A stretch of DNA of 64,000 bases. Source: Endothia cerciana (lineage: Eukaryota; Ascomycota; Sordariomycetes; Diaporthales; Cryphonectriaceae). The DNA lies in NCBI GenBank assembly GCA_026119935.1, contig JALRMH010000032.1, positions 372,001 through 436,000 of the forward strand, given 5' to 3'. A program made the position numbers and the translations under genes. The notes beneath the pieces are model-generated. The model had not been told where the DNA came from. It worked only from the letters and a program-made list of their open reading frames with translations, and made no database searches. Shown piece by piece: positions 9,316 to 19,423 of this stretch (position 1 is the stretch's first letter; each line of letters begins with the position of its first letter).

Positions 9316-11749
9316 ATGGAGATCTCTTCCCCAGGGTCGGCTTCTTCGGCTTCTCCCTGGAGGAAATAGTCACGAGCCCCGGCCCGGCGGTCAGGGGGCT
9401 GCTGGGCTGGGCCAGGCCTGGTGAGCTCATCAACCCTCTTTTTGCCGCAGCGGGAACTGACCTGTGCAGTGACAGATGCAGACTGTATGTTGATGGCAGC
9501 GGGGCCCCACTGGTTTCAAGACTAAAAACAAAAATAATAAAAAAAGATGGCTGATTGACAACAACCACCTTCCAGAAAAAAGGTCAAATGCGATGGTTCT
9601 GTGCCAGCAGTAAGATCTTTTAGTAGCTCCAACAAGAGAAAATCTCGAAAGAGGCAGTGCTGACTGACAGCAAAACAGTGTGGCCCATGCACTGGTGCCG
9701 GCGTCTCCTGTGCCGTGTCAGCTCGTCTGCAGAGGAAGACAAAGGTTCGTGGCTATCGCGCACCCACGGCCGAGGTGTTTCAGAGGCTCACGGCCGAGAA
9801 TGCCGCACTGAGGCAGGCCCTGCAGAGGCTTCAGGAGGCCAGCGACAGGCTTCAGCAGAATGAAGCATTGGGTCTGCCGCCCAAGCACCACGACGTGGGT
9901 CAGGGGCGCGCACCCTGCGTTGCTTATGAGACACATGGGCCGCATAGTCGCCGACGAGACCGGCACCGATCGCTTCGCAGGCTCAACGACGGGGGTGCAC
10001 TTCATTCTCTCGGTCCAGCAGGCCGTGCAGCGGTCGGGTGTGTTGGCGAGCAAGTTTCCCGACAGCTGCTACCGCCTGCATCTGTTGTCACCCGTCCTGG
10101 AGTTGTCTCTGGCGTCATCACGCCGTGTAGAGCAGCACCACCAGGTCCTGGATCAGGTGCTCAGGAGCGCGCTGCTGCATCCTCGTCTGTGTACCGACCA
10201 TGCGGGCCAGATTAGGACCTTTGTTGAAAATTGGTCGCCCTTATGTCCTATCATTGCCGCGACCGGGCTGATCATGCGCTTCTCAGCCTGGGTCGCCGGT
10301 GTGCAGGGAAGTGGAGGAGTGATCCATGCGGGGTCAGATCTGGACCGGACTGCACTCTTCACCACAGTCATGATCCTTCTCATCAACGACGTCGGTTCAG
10401 GAGGTGATCATCACGTCGATGAGGTCTTGATGAGCATCCAGAGGGCTCTCTTTTCGGATGTGCTATGGCTGGCCACCCTGGAAGCCCTCCAGGGCATAGC
10501 ACTTTACTCGCTCTACAGCCTCTTGACCAGCCGGTACGGCGAAATGGTCAAGCTCGGCGGCATAATGGTGCAGATAGCCAAGTCTCTGGGGCTCCATCGT
10601 CACGCGAGGCGCTTCAGGTTCAGCGCGGGCGAGGTCGAGATGAGAAAGAGGGTGTGGTGGTGGTGGGTGTACATGTTTGATATGTATGTTGGAGATCTGA
10701 ACTGTCCACATCTTCTGCATACTTGCAGGTATAAATACTGACCGTCCGACCCCCTCGCAGGGCTACTGCCACTCTTCATGGCCTACCCAAACTCACGCAC
10801 GATGCCGATATCGACACGGATTATCCAGCCGACTGCGACCTCGAGGATACCAGCGCCAGCGAGCTGGCCTTCCCTCTTCCCGGCGAGTCCACGGCCGTTG
10901 GTGAGTTCAACGCGCTGATCCGCCTGAGCCGGCTGCTCTCCAGGGCGCTCACCGAGCTCTATACCACCACCGACAGGCGGGGCAGCGTGGAGAAGACGGA
11001 GCTGCTGCGTCCTCCGCCAGAGCAGAGGAGGGGGCAGTGCCTCGTTGCTGTCGCAGTCAAGGCCGGGGTCCTGGTTTTCTCTCGCAGAGAACTATATCGA
11101 CCTGCTGATCCACCGACCCGGCCTCACGTTCGACCCGAATACGGTGCCATTCCAAGACTGTCTCTATATCTGCACCGCCGCCAGCTCTCTCCTCATCGAG
11201 CTGGTCACAGATCCGGATTTCTCCACCACGGTCACCACCATGTACATCAGCCCGCTCCTGAGCAGCCTGGTCTTCCAGTGTGCTCTGATGGTCGTCTTCG
11301 GCTACTGCCACAGCCAACAGGTACGATTTGAGCTGGTGAGCCGCGCCGACGCCTTCTTGCGCCAGTGTAGATGCCAGCCCGGCCTTGCGAGGTCGCACCA
11401 GCTCCTCGCGGCCTTGTCGGACGCTACAGGCCTGCTACAGGCTCTTGCCCAGGTGGTCATGCGTTCCCCTGCTCCCATGGTTGACAGTGGCGGCAGCGCG
11501 CGAGCGTCCCAAGGCGGAGGGGATGATGCCTTCAGCTCGGCTCTAGACCCGGGCCGAGCAGGTATGCCGGTCGGGCCTGCGCAGTTTGAGACGGCCACGC
11601 CCTTGGTGGACGTCTCCCTCGACGAGCACATGCTAGACGGGCTGGACGGGCTGGACGGGCTGGACGGGCTGGACGGGCTGGACGGGCTGGAGTCTCTAGG
11701 CTGGATTCTAGACTATAACACGGATCAGTCGGCTGGTTATAGCCAATAA
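9316..11749 (+). CDS. Zn2Cys6 fungal-specific transcription factor
   Basis: The zinc cluster is split over small exons. One ends at 9420, then a 15-nt exon at 9470-9484, then 9576-9609, then one from 9679. Joined they give CDRCRLKKVKCDG then VPACGPCTGAGVSC, a canonical C-x2-C-x6-C-x6-C-x2-C-x6-C. The proposed ATG at 9316 opens a short Ser-rich frame that I could not join cleanly to the 9420 exon, so the extreme N-terminus is uncertain. A coiled coil follows (about 9775-9870), then the middle homology region with RFAGSTTGVHFILSV, a GLHRHA-type helix, WVYMFDMATATLHGLP across an intron at about 10683-10760, and a second intron ending near 11086. The C-terminus has six Gly-Leu-Asp repeats. Between 9860 and 9930 the frame shifts by one with no clear intron, so a short intron or a true frameshift is possible. 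It is probably the pathway-specific regulator of the flanking lyase and transporter. Confidence 0.75.
11636..11689 (+). repeat. In-frame tandem 9-mer (Gly-Leu-Asp)x6 near the regulator C-terminus
   Basis: Six perfect GACGGGCTG units encode alternating Asp-Gly-Leu, an acidic and hydrophobic stretch in the last 40 residues of the regulator. Such stretches often lie in activation domains. The perfect DNA identity indicates recent slippage. Confidence 0.9.
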
Positions 11750-12164
11750 GTAATAGACCAGACTACATCGAACCTCATTTGTGTGCAAAAACTGCAAGCA
11801 TTGGACTCTAAACCGCTACCCGAGCGTCCTTTGATGCCTAGTCTCAGCCGTGTAGCCGAGCCAGCCGTTTCTCGGGGTCCGGCTTAAGGGGCTTAGTCCG
11901 GAGCCGCATAAAGTGGCGCCTGGCCTCAGGCTGGGATATGCACCTCGCCAAGAATCTGGGGAAATTCTGGGGTACAAATATATAGGGGGAAGGAGGACTG
12001 GAACATCGATCATCATTCACGCTGTAGTGTGTCCTCAGCATCGTCTGCTCTCCTTCTCCCAATGCACCTCAAAGTAAGGTGCCCTGGTCACGCTCCCTCA
12101 TCCTGCGTTATCCTCGCGCACCCGTCGTACGGTTGATTGTGTTCGCTGACCCGCTCGAGGACAG
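11750..12164. promoter_or_regulatory. Regulator-transporter intergenic region
   Basis: This 415-bp gap contains the 3' end of the regulator transcript and the promoter of the MFS gene. The imperfect CGG...CCG inverted repeat (11878-11902) lies about 260 bp before the transporter ATG. An A/T-richer segment with TATATA (around 11978) follows it and could be a core promoter element. Confidence 0.5.
11878..11902. promoter_or_regulatory. Imperfect inverted repeat CGG-N15-CCG, candidate second regulator site
   Basis: TCCGGCTTAAG on the left and TCCGGACTAAGC on the opposite strand form an inverted repeat. The half-sites CGGCTTAAG and CGGACTAAG resemble CGGAATAAG in the palindrome at 9138-9157, suggesting a shared CGG-NN-TAAG half-site. 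The spacer here is one base longer. Confidence 0.45.
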
Positions 12165-13989
12165 ATGGCAGGCTCATCACCCAACTCGTTCCTCGGCCTC
12201 AGCGGCCGTGCCCTGACCATGGCGCAGACGCTGCTTGTCGTCCTCCCCTCCTTCGTCCTCTTCGGCTACAACCAGTCAAACATGGGCGGCCTCGTCTCCC
12301 TCGGCAACTTCACAAGATACTTCCCCGAGATCGACACGTCGCATACGACCGGCGCCACCGAGAAGCGCAACGCTACCATCCAGGGCGTCGTCGTCGCCTG
12401 CTTCACCCTCGGTGCGCTCGTCGGCTGCCTGTCGTGCTCCTACACGGCCGACTGGCTGGGCCGCAGGAAGGTTATCTTTACTGGCGCCCTGCTGGCCCTG
12501 GTCGGCATGGTTCTAGAATGCTCCGCCTTTGCCCTCGCCCAGCTCATCGTCGGGAGGACAATCTTGGGCTCAGGTGTCGGCATGCTGAGCGGCACCGTCC
12601 CGACCTGGCGAGTAATCATCTCCCTCCCTTCCCACAGGCCTCGGGTAGTGAAGTGCGCGGTAAGGGTGGGGTCCAGATGATCGATGACTGACAGCCGTGT
12701 CTCCATGCATGTTGATAGGCAGAGTGAGTGTTCCGACTCGAAGCATCGTGGGCGCCACGTCGTCGTCGACGGCATGTTCATCTCCCTTGGGTACCTGCTC
12801 GCCGCCTGGATCAACCTTGGCTTCTACCAGTTCAAGACCGGCCCCGTGACATGGCGCGCACCCATAGCCATCCCCATCATCTTCGCCCTCGTTCTGCTCG
12901 TCACCATCTTCTTCATGCCCGAGTCTCCCCGCTGGCTCGTCCGGCAGGGCCGCCACAGCGAGGCCGCGAGTACTATCGTGGCCCTCAAGGGCGCCCCTGA
13001 CGCCGATGCCGAGGAGGTGCGCGCCGAGATGGCCTCCATCGAGTGGTCTCTTGAGAGCAGCCCGGCCGCGTCGACCAAGCTGTCAAGCCTCCTATCCATG
13101 GGCGAGGACCGCCTTCTATACCGCTTCGGCCTGTGCATCCTGCTGCAGTTCTACCAGCAGATGAGCGGTGGCAATCTTATTTCTGTCTACAGCACCGTCA
13201 TCTTTGAGGATGGATTAGGGCTCGGTGCCCAGACCTCCCGCATCCTCAGCGGCGGCGCCCTCACCTGGAAGTTCTTCAGCTGCTTCGTCTCCTTCTTCGC
13301 CATCGACCGCTATGGCCGCCGTGCCGTGCTTATGGTCAGCGGCACGGGCATGGCCTCGTGCATGCTCGGCCTGGCCGTGGCCACAAGCTTCCCCACGAGC
13401 AACTACGGCGCCCAGGCTGCCAGCGTGCTGTTTGTCTTCCTCTTCAACTTCTTTATTCCTATCGGCTTCCTGGGAGCCAACTTCTTGTACTGCACCGAGG
13501 TCGCCCCGCTCCAGCTGCGCGTAGCCATGGCGAGTATCTCGACGGCGAATCACTGGCTGTGGTACGTAATGTATCCCTTTCTTTCCCCCCGCTTTCCTTC
13601 TTCCCGTTCGGCGAGAGATATCCACAGGAAGGTTAACTTGATATGCTTCTTTAGGAACTTTGTTGTCACCATGATTACGCCCGTTGCGATCGATACCATC
13701 GGGTACAAATTTTATACTGTCTTTACAATTATCGGCTTTTGCATCCCCGTGTCTGTATATTTCCTCTACCCAGAGGTAAGTCGCTATCACCACTATGCAC
13801 GTACTATAATATTTGGCTCCAACTGAGAATATTTTACAGACCATGGGACTTCGCCTCGAGGATATCGACCTCATCTTCCGCGAGAGCCCTTCGGTGCTCA
13901 AGACGGTGTCATACGCCAAGAACCGGGTATCGCTGACGGACCACGAAATCCTGGAGAAAGGAGACCACGAGCACAAGGAGGTCGCATAA
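12165..13989 (+). CDS. MFS sugar-porter-type transporter
   Basis: Four exons (12165-12611, 12723-13561, 13655-13775, 13840-13989) encode 518 aa with twelve hydrophobic segments expected. Motifs are GYNQSNMGG in TM1, DWLGRRKVIF after TM2, GRTILGSGVGM, SECSDSKHRG, PESPRWLVRQGR, QFYQQMSGGN (family consensus QQxTGxN), DRYGRR, and the PE-T-x-G-L-x-LE-x-ID end signature split by the last intron. These place it in the hexose/quinate branch of the major facilitator superfamily, at the plasma membrane. It runs in the same direction as the regulator, 415 bp after it. The substrate cannot be read from sequence. In this context it may import the pathway's substrate or export its product. The reading frame is intact throughout. 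Confidence 0.92.
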
Positions 13990-15119
13990 GTATATACATA
14001 CACACGAGCCCAAGCACCTCATGGAAGAGTTACCTAAGAATGATAAAGCTGAGTCAAAAGTACATGTAGGGTTCCGCGGCAGTACCACCCTAGCTTTAAA
14101 CGTGATCAATATAATAGTTCACCTAACAAAGAGCTACGAATAGGGATTCTTCCAAATCGAGGATCCAGTATATAGGCACATTTCTATCAAGCTAGAGATG
14201 CCAGCCAAAATTCCTAGAACTTATAGAAGAGTGCATATGGCATAACTATCAGCTATAGCAGCATTATTGACTATTGGAAATAGCTTGTCAAGAACAGATA
14301 TACTCATATATAAGCTCCCAGTGTTATAGTGGCCAGGGTGGTTAGCCTCAGGACATGAAATGTCGGTGAGTTCTAAGGTCTGTGTAATAAAAGAGTACTA
14401 CCCCTTTTCGCTTTTTATCTTGGCGCATAGCGACAATGACTATCTTTTCCTGCTCTCACGTCCTCATGGCCTTCACCTGCTGTCCTCTTCGTGACTTGGG
14501 CACGCTTGGGTCGTGAGAGCCCCTTCTCATTCCCTCAGCAGCTGTTCTTTTCTATGCGCAATAGCGCTTCAGTTTTAGCTTAATATTATAATATTATATA
14601 ATACAAATTAAATATTAAATAATAATTATTATATTACAACATGTGTTGGTAGGTCACAATCGTTAGAAGCAGATCTGCAGTTAGTACAGGTCGTTGATTC
14701 AGGTGGTTGTTGTTTTCAGAAGGAAGGAAGCTATCCAGGCCAGCCTGCCTGGGCTGGGTCTATGTAGGCCGTAGGTTTTGGCATCGGCCCGCCAGCCATT
14801 CAGTCGCCAGCTCCCTTCAACTCCTCAAGCCTATCAATCCACAACATGTGTAATTTGTTTTATAATCTGCATAACTGCTTTTTACAACTAATATTCCGCT
14901 ATTATTACACATGGGCAGGCGCTAGCCTCTTCTCAAATAGTGAGCAGTAGTAGGGATAAAAAGTGGTTATATGTATCGTGGCGCTTTTATCTTTTTTTTT
15001 GGAAAACAAAAAACCCATTGTCTTAAAAAGACATAAGAATCTCGCTGTAGAGCTATGTAGCTATATGATCTAATGCCAGCTAAAGAAGAATGCTCCAGGT
15101 CTGAAAAGCCGGATATATA
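13990..15119. other. AT-rich, probably RIP-damaged repeat DNA
   Basis: There is no open frame of note. Around 14579-14640 the sequence is almost only A and T. The region looks like repeat remnants mutated by C-to-T changes, with a less mutated GC-containing patch around 14440-14570 and 14690-14830. I could not identify the parent element. Confidence 0.5.
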
Positions 15120-15345
15120 ACCACAGTTATTACCATTAGTAGATAGATCTTATATATAGCTCTTCAGTCGTCAATCTAAATATCAGATTACACCTATACT
15201 CTGGTAGCCCTAAAGGCAGTAAACACTTGCATACAAATACTCAGTTACGTTTCCTTATTCAAGGCCTGTACTTGGCACCGCTCTTGTTAGCATAAACCCT
15301 TTGTGTACTTCAGGATTTACGGATTACTGCAGTGCTCATTACAAT
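15120..15345 (-). repeat. Dispersed repeat, copy C (inverted relative to A and B)
   Basis: The reverse complement of this stretch matches copy A from ATGAGCACTGCAGTAATCC through GGTTTATGCTAACAAGAGCG and the AGGCCTTGAATA segment to the TAGATTGACGACTGAAGAGC segment. With copies A and B it brackets the lyase, regulator and transporter as an inverted pair about 7.7 kb apart. Confidence 0.75.
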
Positions 15346-15600
15346 AGACCGGCCGGGACGGCTATGTACTGCGCAAAGGATCCGTTCCCTGGGTTTCCAG
15401 GGTTTGCACTAAATATGAAGCCCAGCATGCGGTCGCCCATGCGAAGGGGTGGTCGGCGTCCGGGCTGGCTGCCGTCTGCGTCCTCCATCGCGCATGACAG
15501 GCCCGAGCCGAGCCGGGTGATGCCTTGGAAGAGCATTTTCCCCTGGCAGGCACAGCCAAAGCCAAGCATAACCGCGTGCAGGAGTCTCGGCAGCCCCGCG
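15346..15600 (-). pseudogene. Alcohol dehydrogenase (GroES-like, zinc-type) fragment
   Basis: On the minus strand a 76-residue frame contains MGDRMLGFIFSANPGNPGNG followed by SFAQYIAVPAGLL. This is the N-terminal GroES-like part of the MDR superfamily, where a G-D-R-V-x-G-F turn precedes a G-A/S-F-A-E-Y strand. The frame ends within about 10-15 bases of repeat copy C and nothing of the Rossmann domain follows. The gene was probably cut when the repeat inserted or rearranged. It is too short to assign a substrate. Confidence 0.5.
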
Positions 15601-15929
15601 GGATGCGAGATTGGTTAGGTCCTGCTATTAACCAATCTTCTTTCAAGGACCTTCTCCATTTGTTTGTCGAAGACAACTGCTTACCATTCAAGACAAGTAT
15701 GTTGAATAGATAAGGCAAATAGTGTTCCATTGAAACATCTGGGGTGTGAGGCGCCATTGCCTTGTATCGCGTGGGACCTTTTGGTCCAGATGGCCTTGTC
15801 GGTATATAAGTCTTCTTCAAACTGAGTTCGAAGCCAAGACGTTCCCGTAGACTTTAAAGCAGAGCCCAGAGAATCATCAACCTCACCCGAAGGGCTGAAC
15901 AGTCAATGCTCTCCCTTTAACATCCACTG

Positions 15930-16170
15930 ACGTAGCAATCACAAAGCGGCTGTGTGAACATTCACAGTGGTATCATGCCTGGCCTTTACGGAAGTATTGC
16001 TCGGGATACCGTTGGTCATGCGAGCAACGACGGACTGGTTGTAGAGGCCTTCAACGGCCCGCCTCGGAAGAAGCGCCAGAGTGACCACGCCTTGAGCAAG
16101 GGATCGGCAGATCATCAGAACTCTCCGAGGGGTCTCTCGGGCATGCTTCTACATTATCAGCTTCGTGTGT
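15930..16170 (+). pseudogene. Duplicated C-terminal module of the Cys-rich gene downstream
   Basis: The frame from about 15953 reads GIMPGLYGSIARDTVG then DGLVVEAFNGPPRKK. The final exon of the next gene reads GYMQGSYGSVARDTVG then DGLVIEAFDGPPRKE. About 35 residues are thus paralogous. The upstream copy has no stop after PPRKK and reads on into the 5' region of the next gene. It is probably the last exon left from a tandem duplicate whose first exons are lost or unrecognisable. Confidence 0.5.
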
Positions 16171-16774
16171 ACCAAGGACAAAACCGTACAACCACCCGAG
16201 GGCATGTCGCCAGGAAAACTCCTTTCAGACAAGTTTTGCCGGAACTGGTTTGACTGCAAACCCGATGGTAAGGAATTCCCAACTGCAACTTCAAGTCTGT
16301 GTGCCATAATGCATTCATGGCTGACTGTACATTGTATAGGGTCAAAGTACCAGGAGAAAATTCCATGGCAGTGGGACCCCGAACCCAACAAGAAGGGCGG
16401 CCCGACGGCCGAGACAAATGTAAAGTGGTAAGTTCAGACTACAGCTGCCCCGCCTAAGTATGAGTTGACCAATTATAGAACAGGTGCAAGGATAACTGCA
16501 AGTGCGAGTTGGTGGACAAGCCTGCAGAGCACGTTGCCTACAATATGTTCGTTTGCCGCACACTCTTTTATCCTTTCCACAACCCCTGGTCTAATAGCAC
16601 CATGTGCACCGCAAAGACGATGATGTTACTAACACATGGTATAGGGGCTGCCCGAACCCTTACGGCGGCTATATGCAGGGCAGTTACGGCAGTGTTGCTA
16701 GGGATACAGTGGGATCTTCAAGCGACGACGGGCTGGTTATAGAGGCTTTCGACGGTCCACCTCGAAAGGAGTGA
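16140..16774 (+). CDS. Small cysteine-rich protein of unknown function
   Basis: Four exons can be joined. The first ends at CKPDG before a gtaagg intron. The second covers the KYQEKIPWQWDPEP segment up to VKW, before gtaagt. The third starts CKDNCKCELVDKPAEHVAYN. The last starts at the codon completing M-GCPNPYGGY and ends at TGA 16772-16774. At least seven cysteines are present, with a CxxxCxC cluster. I could not fix the start codon. The segment ACFYIISFVC may be part of a signal or anchor, which would make it a small secreted protein. No family is recognised. It sits in repeat-rich accessory DNA, where such genes are common. Confidence 0.5.
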
Positions 16775-17616
16775 GGTCAGTTGGTTGCATGGGGTTGCAA
16801 CCCTCATGCTGTGCCAGGATTTTTGGAGGGACGGGGGTTAGCTATGTGTGACTGAATCAGTATCAGACGCCCTTGGAAGCCCATATGTCACTTGACTTGA
16901 GCAAACCTCAATAAAAGACTGTTGAGACCTCTAACTTATATGTTCGAGCACGTCCGAGCCGAGAAATACGGTGTAGACGGTGTCAAATACCGAAATAGGA
17001 ACATGTTAGGCGAAACCCCGATCCGAGACCACGCCCTTCATGGTAGCTCCGGCGCACGTAATGACATCAGTGATTGGAACATTTTGAACAAGCGATGACT
17101 TGCGCCGTCCAATGTCTCCTGAGATTATAAATGTCGACGAGTTTGTTGACAAGAACTTGACTACTACTAGCAAATCAGGTGTGCCAGCCAAGCAAATCAA
17201 AATTCCCGATCCCCTCGTCCCGTGACTTGCTTAGTCACTCCTCCTGACTCCAATCTGAAGTGTATCCCTTCCAAGCTCGTCAGGGCCACCAACGGGTCAC
17301 CGAGGTGCCACTGTTGTTGGTTTATAACTAACATGCACTTGAATCCTTCACCACTCCTAAATTTATAATAGAGTCTTCATCTCTCTCTTCCGGCCTCAGC
17401 GTCGGCGGCCAGCAGCAGCAACAACGGTCTAAAGCCGCTCTCGCATTGCAGAAAAAAAAAGACAAAAGAGGATTGATCACTTGCCATGTACTCCTTGCCA
17501 CACTGCAACGAAATTTGAACAGCTATCCTATTCTCAATCTGTCGGTTGCGACATTTCCAACGAAACTAGTAGGGCATGATGTCTACCGCTTCCGAGAGGC
17601 AAACAGCTCAGGCTTG
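16775..17616. other. Intergenic region before the HET-like fragment
   Basis: There is no gene I can support. It contains the first copy of a direct repeat (17153-17214) and, at its end, a G tract of about 13 (17617-17629) that interrupts any N-terminal extension of the downstream reading frame. Confidence 0.4.
17153..17214 (+). repeat. Direct repeat, left copy flanking the HET-like fragment
   Basis: The segment with CTTGACTACTACTAGCAAAT, then TGTGCCAGCCAA and AAAATTCCCGATCCC, recurs at 18748-18808 with scattered substitutions, many of them transitions. The two copies are in the same orientation about 1.6 kb apart. Confidence 0.65.
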
Positions 17617-17629
17617 GGGGGGGGGGGGG

Positions 17630-18740
17630 TCGAGTCATTTACGAGCAAGGGAGAAGGTTCGCAGTCGCGCGACTCGTTGACATTGTTCACGCATGCTTTG
17701 ATAAGCCGATGCGGTTCAATGTATGTCCCATTGATTCATTACCAAGGGAATGGGATGAATTGTCAAAAGTCGACCCGGGAGTATCCGTTGACATTCAACT
17801 CCTGGGAAAAGGCCATGCCGACCTATTCGCTCTCCATCAAGCACTATTGAACTTTTCAGACTACGAGGAGCCGTTCACGCCATCTTCAACAACCAGAAAC
17901 TACGCCATGATCTGGCGGTGCGCACTTATGCGTACGTCCTCCCGGCCCGTGGACATGGTCTTCAGCATTATGCAACTGATGGGGGTGACGTTGGATCCCA
18001 GCACCTTTGATCCAAATGATCGTCTGGGAGCAACGATTGCCCTTGCCTCCAAGATTTTAGACCAGGGTGGGAGCGCCGATTGGCTTGGGTTGCCAGCCAA
18101 AATCCCGCCTTGTCTGCAGCTTTCGACATTCCCTCAATCTGCCAGGACGGATGTCGCCGGCGAAGCAAACTTCATACAGTCGGGCAAATGGCGTACCGGT
18201 CGATCTCTGGACGATTGGGCCTTTGCTTATTCGTATTGGGATGGGGATACATGGAAGCAGCGACTGTATGGGAAGATGGATGACAAGGGATACCTAATTT
18301 TCACACGTAAAGCGTGTAAACTTGTACCGGTGTTGTCAGCTGCGAAAAATGACTGCTCCCAATGGCCTCTGCTTCAGGACACGGAGGGATTAGTCTGGCT
18401 AGCGTTGGATGAGAGCGGGTGGTTGGAGATCGACAATCATACACAACAACAGGTCGACAGTCACATAAAAGCAGCGCCTAAATGTTACATGGTGCCTTTG
18501 TGGGATTTCATTGAGCCAGTTATGGCCAACAAGTTCGAAATGGAGAATCTGGCTCTTGCGAATTCTGTAACAAAATTCATGTTGCTCACGGAACATGCAA
18601 CTGGGAAGTTCCATGTTATATCGTATTTCTATTCAAGAAAGGTTGACGGTTTCAATGACTGGAAAGAGAGGATTGAGAATTGGGAGGAACCGGAACTTGC
18701 CGTTGGAGGACCTGATTCTCCTACCATGCCATCTAAGTAG
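17630..18740 (+). pseudogene. HET-like protein, C-terminal portion
   Basis: From just after a G tract a frame runs uninterrupted for about 370 codons to TAG at 18738-18740. The segment RTSSRPVDMVFSIMQLMGV followed by a D-R-x-x-A-T-I helix and GGSADWLG resembles the region after the HET domain in fungal heterokaryon-incompatibility-type proteins. The HET domain itself is not visible upstream. An ATG at 17709 could serve as an internal start, but the frame is open before it. Either the 5' part is lost, or the G tract has shifted the frame. The family call is tentative. Confidence 0.4.
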
Positions 18741-18747
18741 TGACACG

Positions 18748-18808
18748 AAGCTTGACTACTGCTAGCAAATCAAGTGTGCAGGCCAAAAGACCAGAATTTC
18801 CAATCCCT
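18748..18808 (+). repeat. Direct repeat, right copy flanking the HET-like fragment
   Basis: It matches 17153-17214 (CTTGACTACTGCTAGCAAAT, TGTGCAGGCCA and GAATTTCCAATCCC). It begins within about 10 bases of the fragment's stop codon. Confidence 0.65.
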
Positions 18809-18894
18809 CCCTCGGACTGGTTCGCAGTAGTATATAAGTGCCGTACCGTCACAATCGTGTGGATTCAGCATGTACGTGAAGGGGGGCGTGCGTG

Positions 18895-19423
18895 AAGGGG
18901 TCGTCTGACTTAAGCGAAAGTATTGCAAAGTTACGCAACGAAGCCTCCCAGGACAAGGATAATGCCGCAGCCGAGGTCAGTGAATTGGAGGCAATAAATA
19001 TAGTGCTAAGGGAAAAGCACACTTATGTGGAGTAGAGGTACTTGCAGAGGATGCAAAAATAATTTAGAGCTGATAAATCAGTACGACTAGGTCGAGGAGG
19101 ATAAGACCCGAGCGTTGGCGCTGAATCATCAGCTCCAGTCGCGCCTCAAGAAGCTTGAGCGCCAGCAGACTCTTATCGAGTCCATCGTGAAGGAAAAGGT
19201 CGACAGGCATCATAGACTAGTTAGCTCTCAGAGCGGTAAGCTCCGAAAGTGCGACAGCAGAGTCATCAGCCTAATGGCGGAGCTTGACTGGTATCAAGAG
19301 AATCGCGAAAGGATAAAAAGGGGGTGGGATAAGCGACTTGCTATCGAAATGAAGTGGCGCGATTACCCGTTGGCTGCTATCAACTATAATAATTCGTCTC
19401 TAGTGGAGAGGAGCCGAGCATGA
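18895..19423 (+). pseudogene. Coiled-coil protein remnant
   Basis: Two stretches in different frames look like coiled coil. One is at 18900-19035 (LSESIAKLRNEASQDKDN...), ending in TAG. The other is a 102-codon frame from 19115 (QLQSRLKKLERQQTLIESI...), ending in TGA at 19421-19423. Stops lie between them. They may be parts of one decayed gene. No family is recognised, and the next 850 bases to the transposon hold nothing I can support. Confidence 0.3.

Noticed and set aside
18895..19423. Functional coiled-coil gene
   Set aside because: Stops separate the two coiled-coil stretches and no splice pair joins them convincingly, so it is kept only as a low-confidence remnant.
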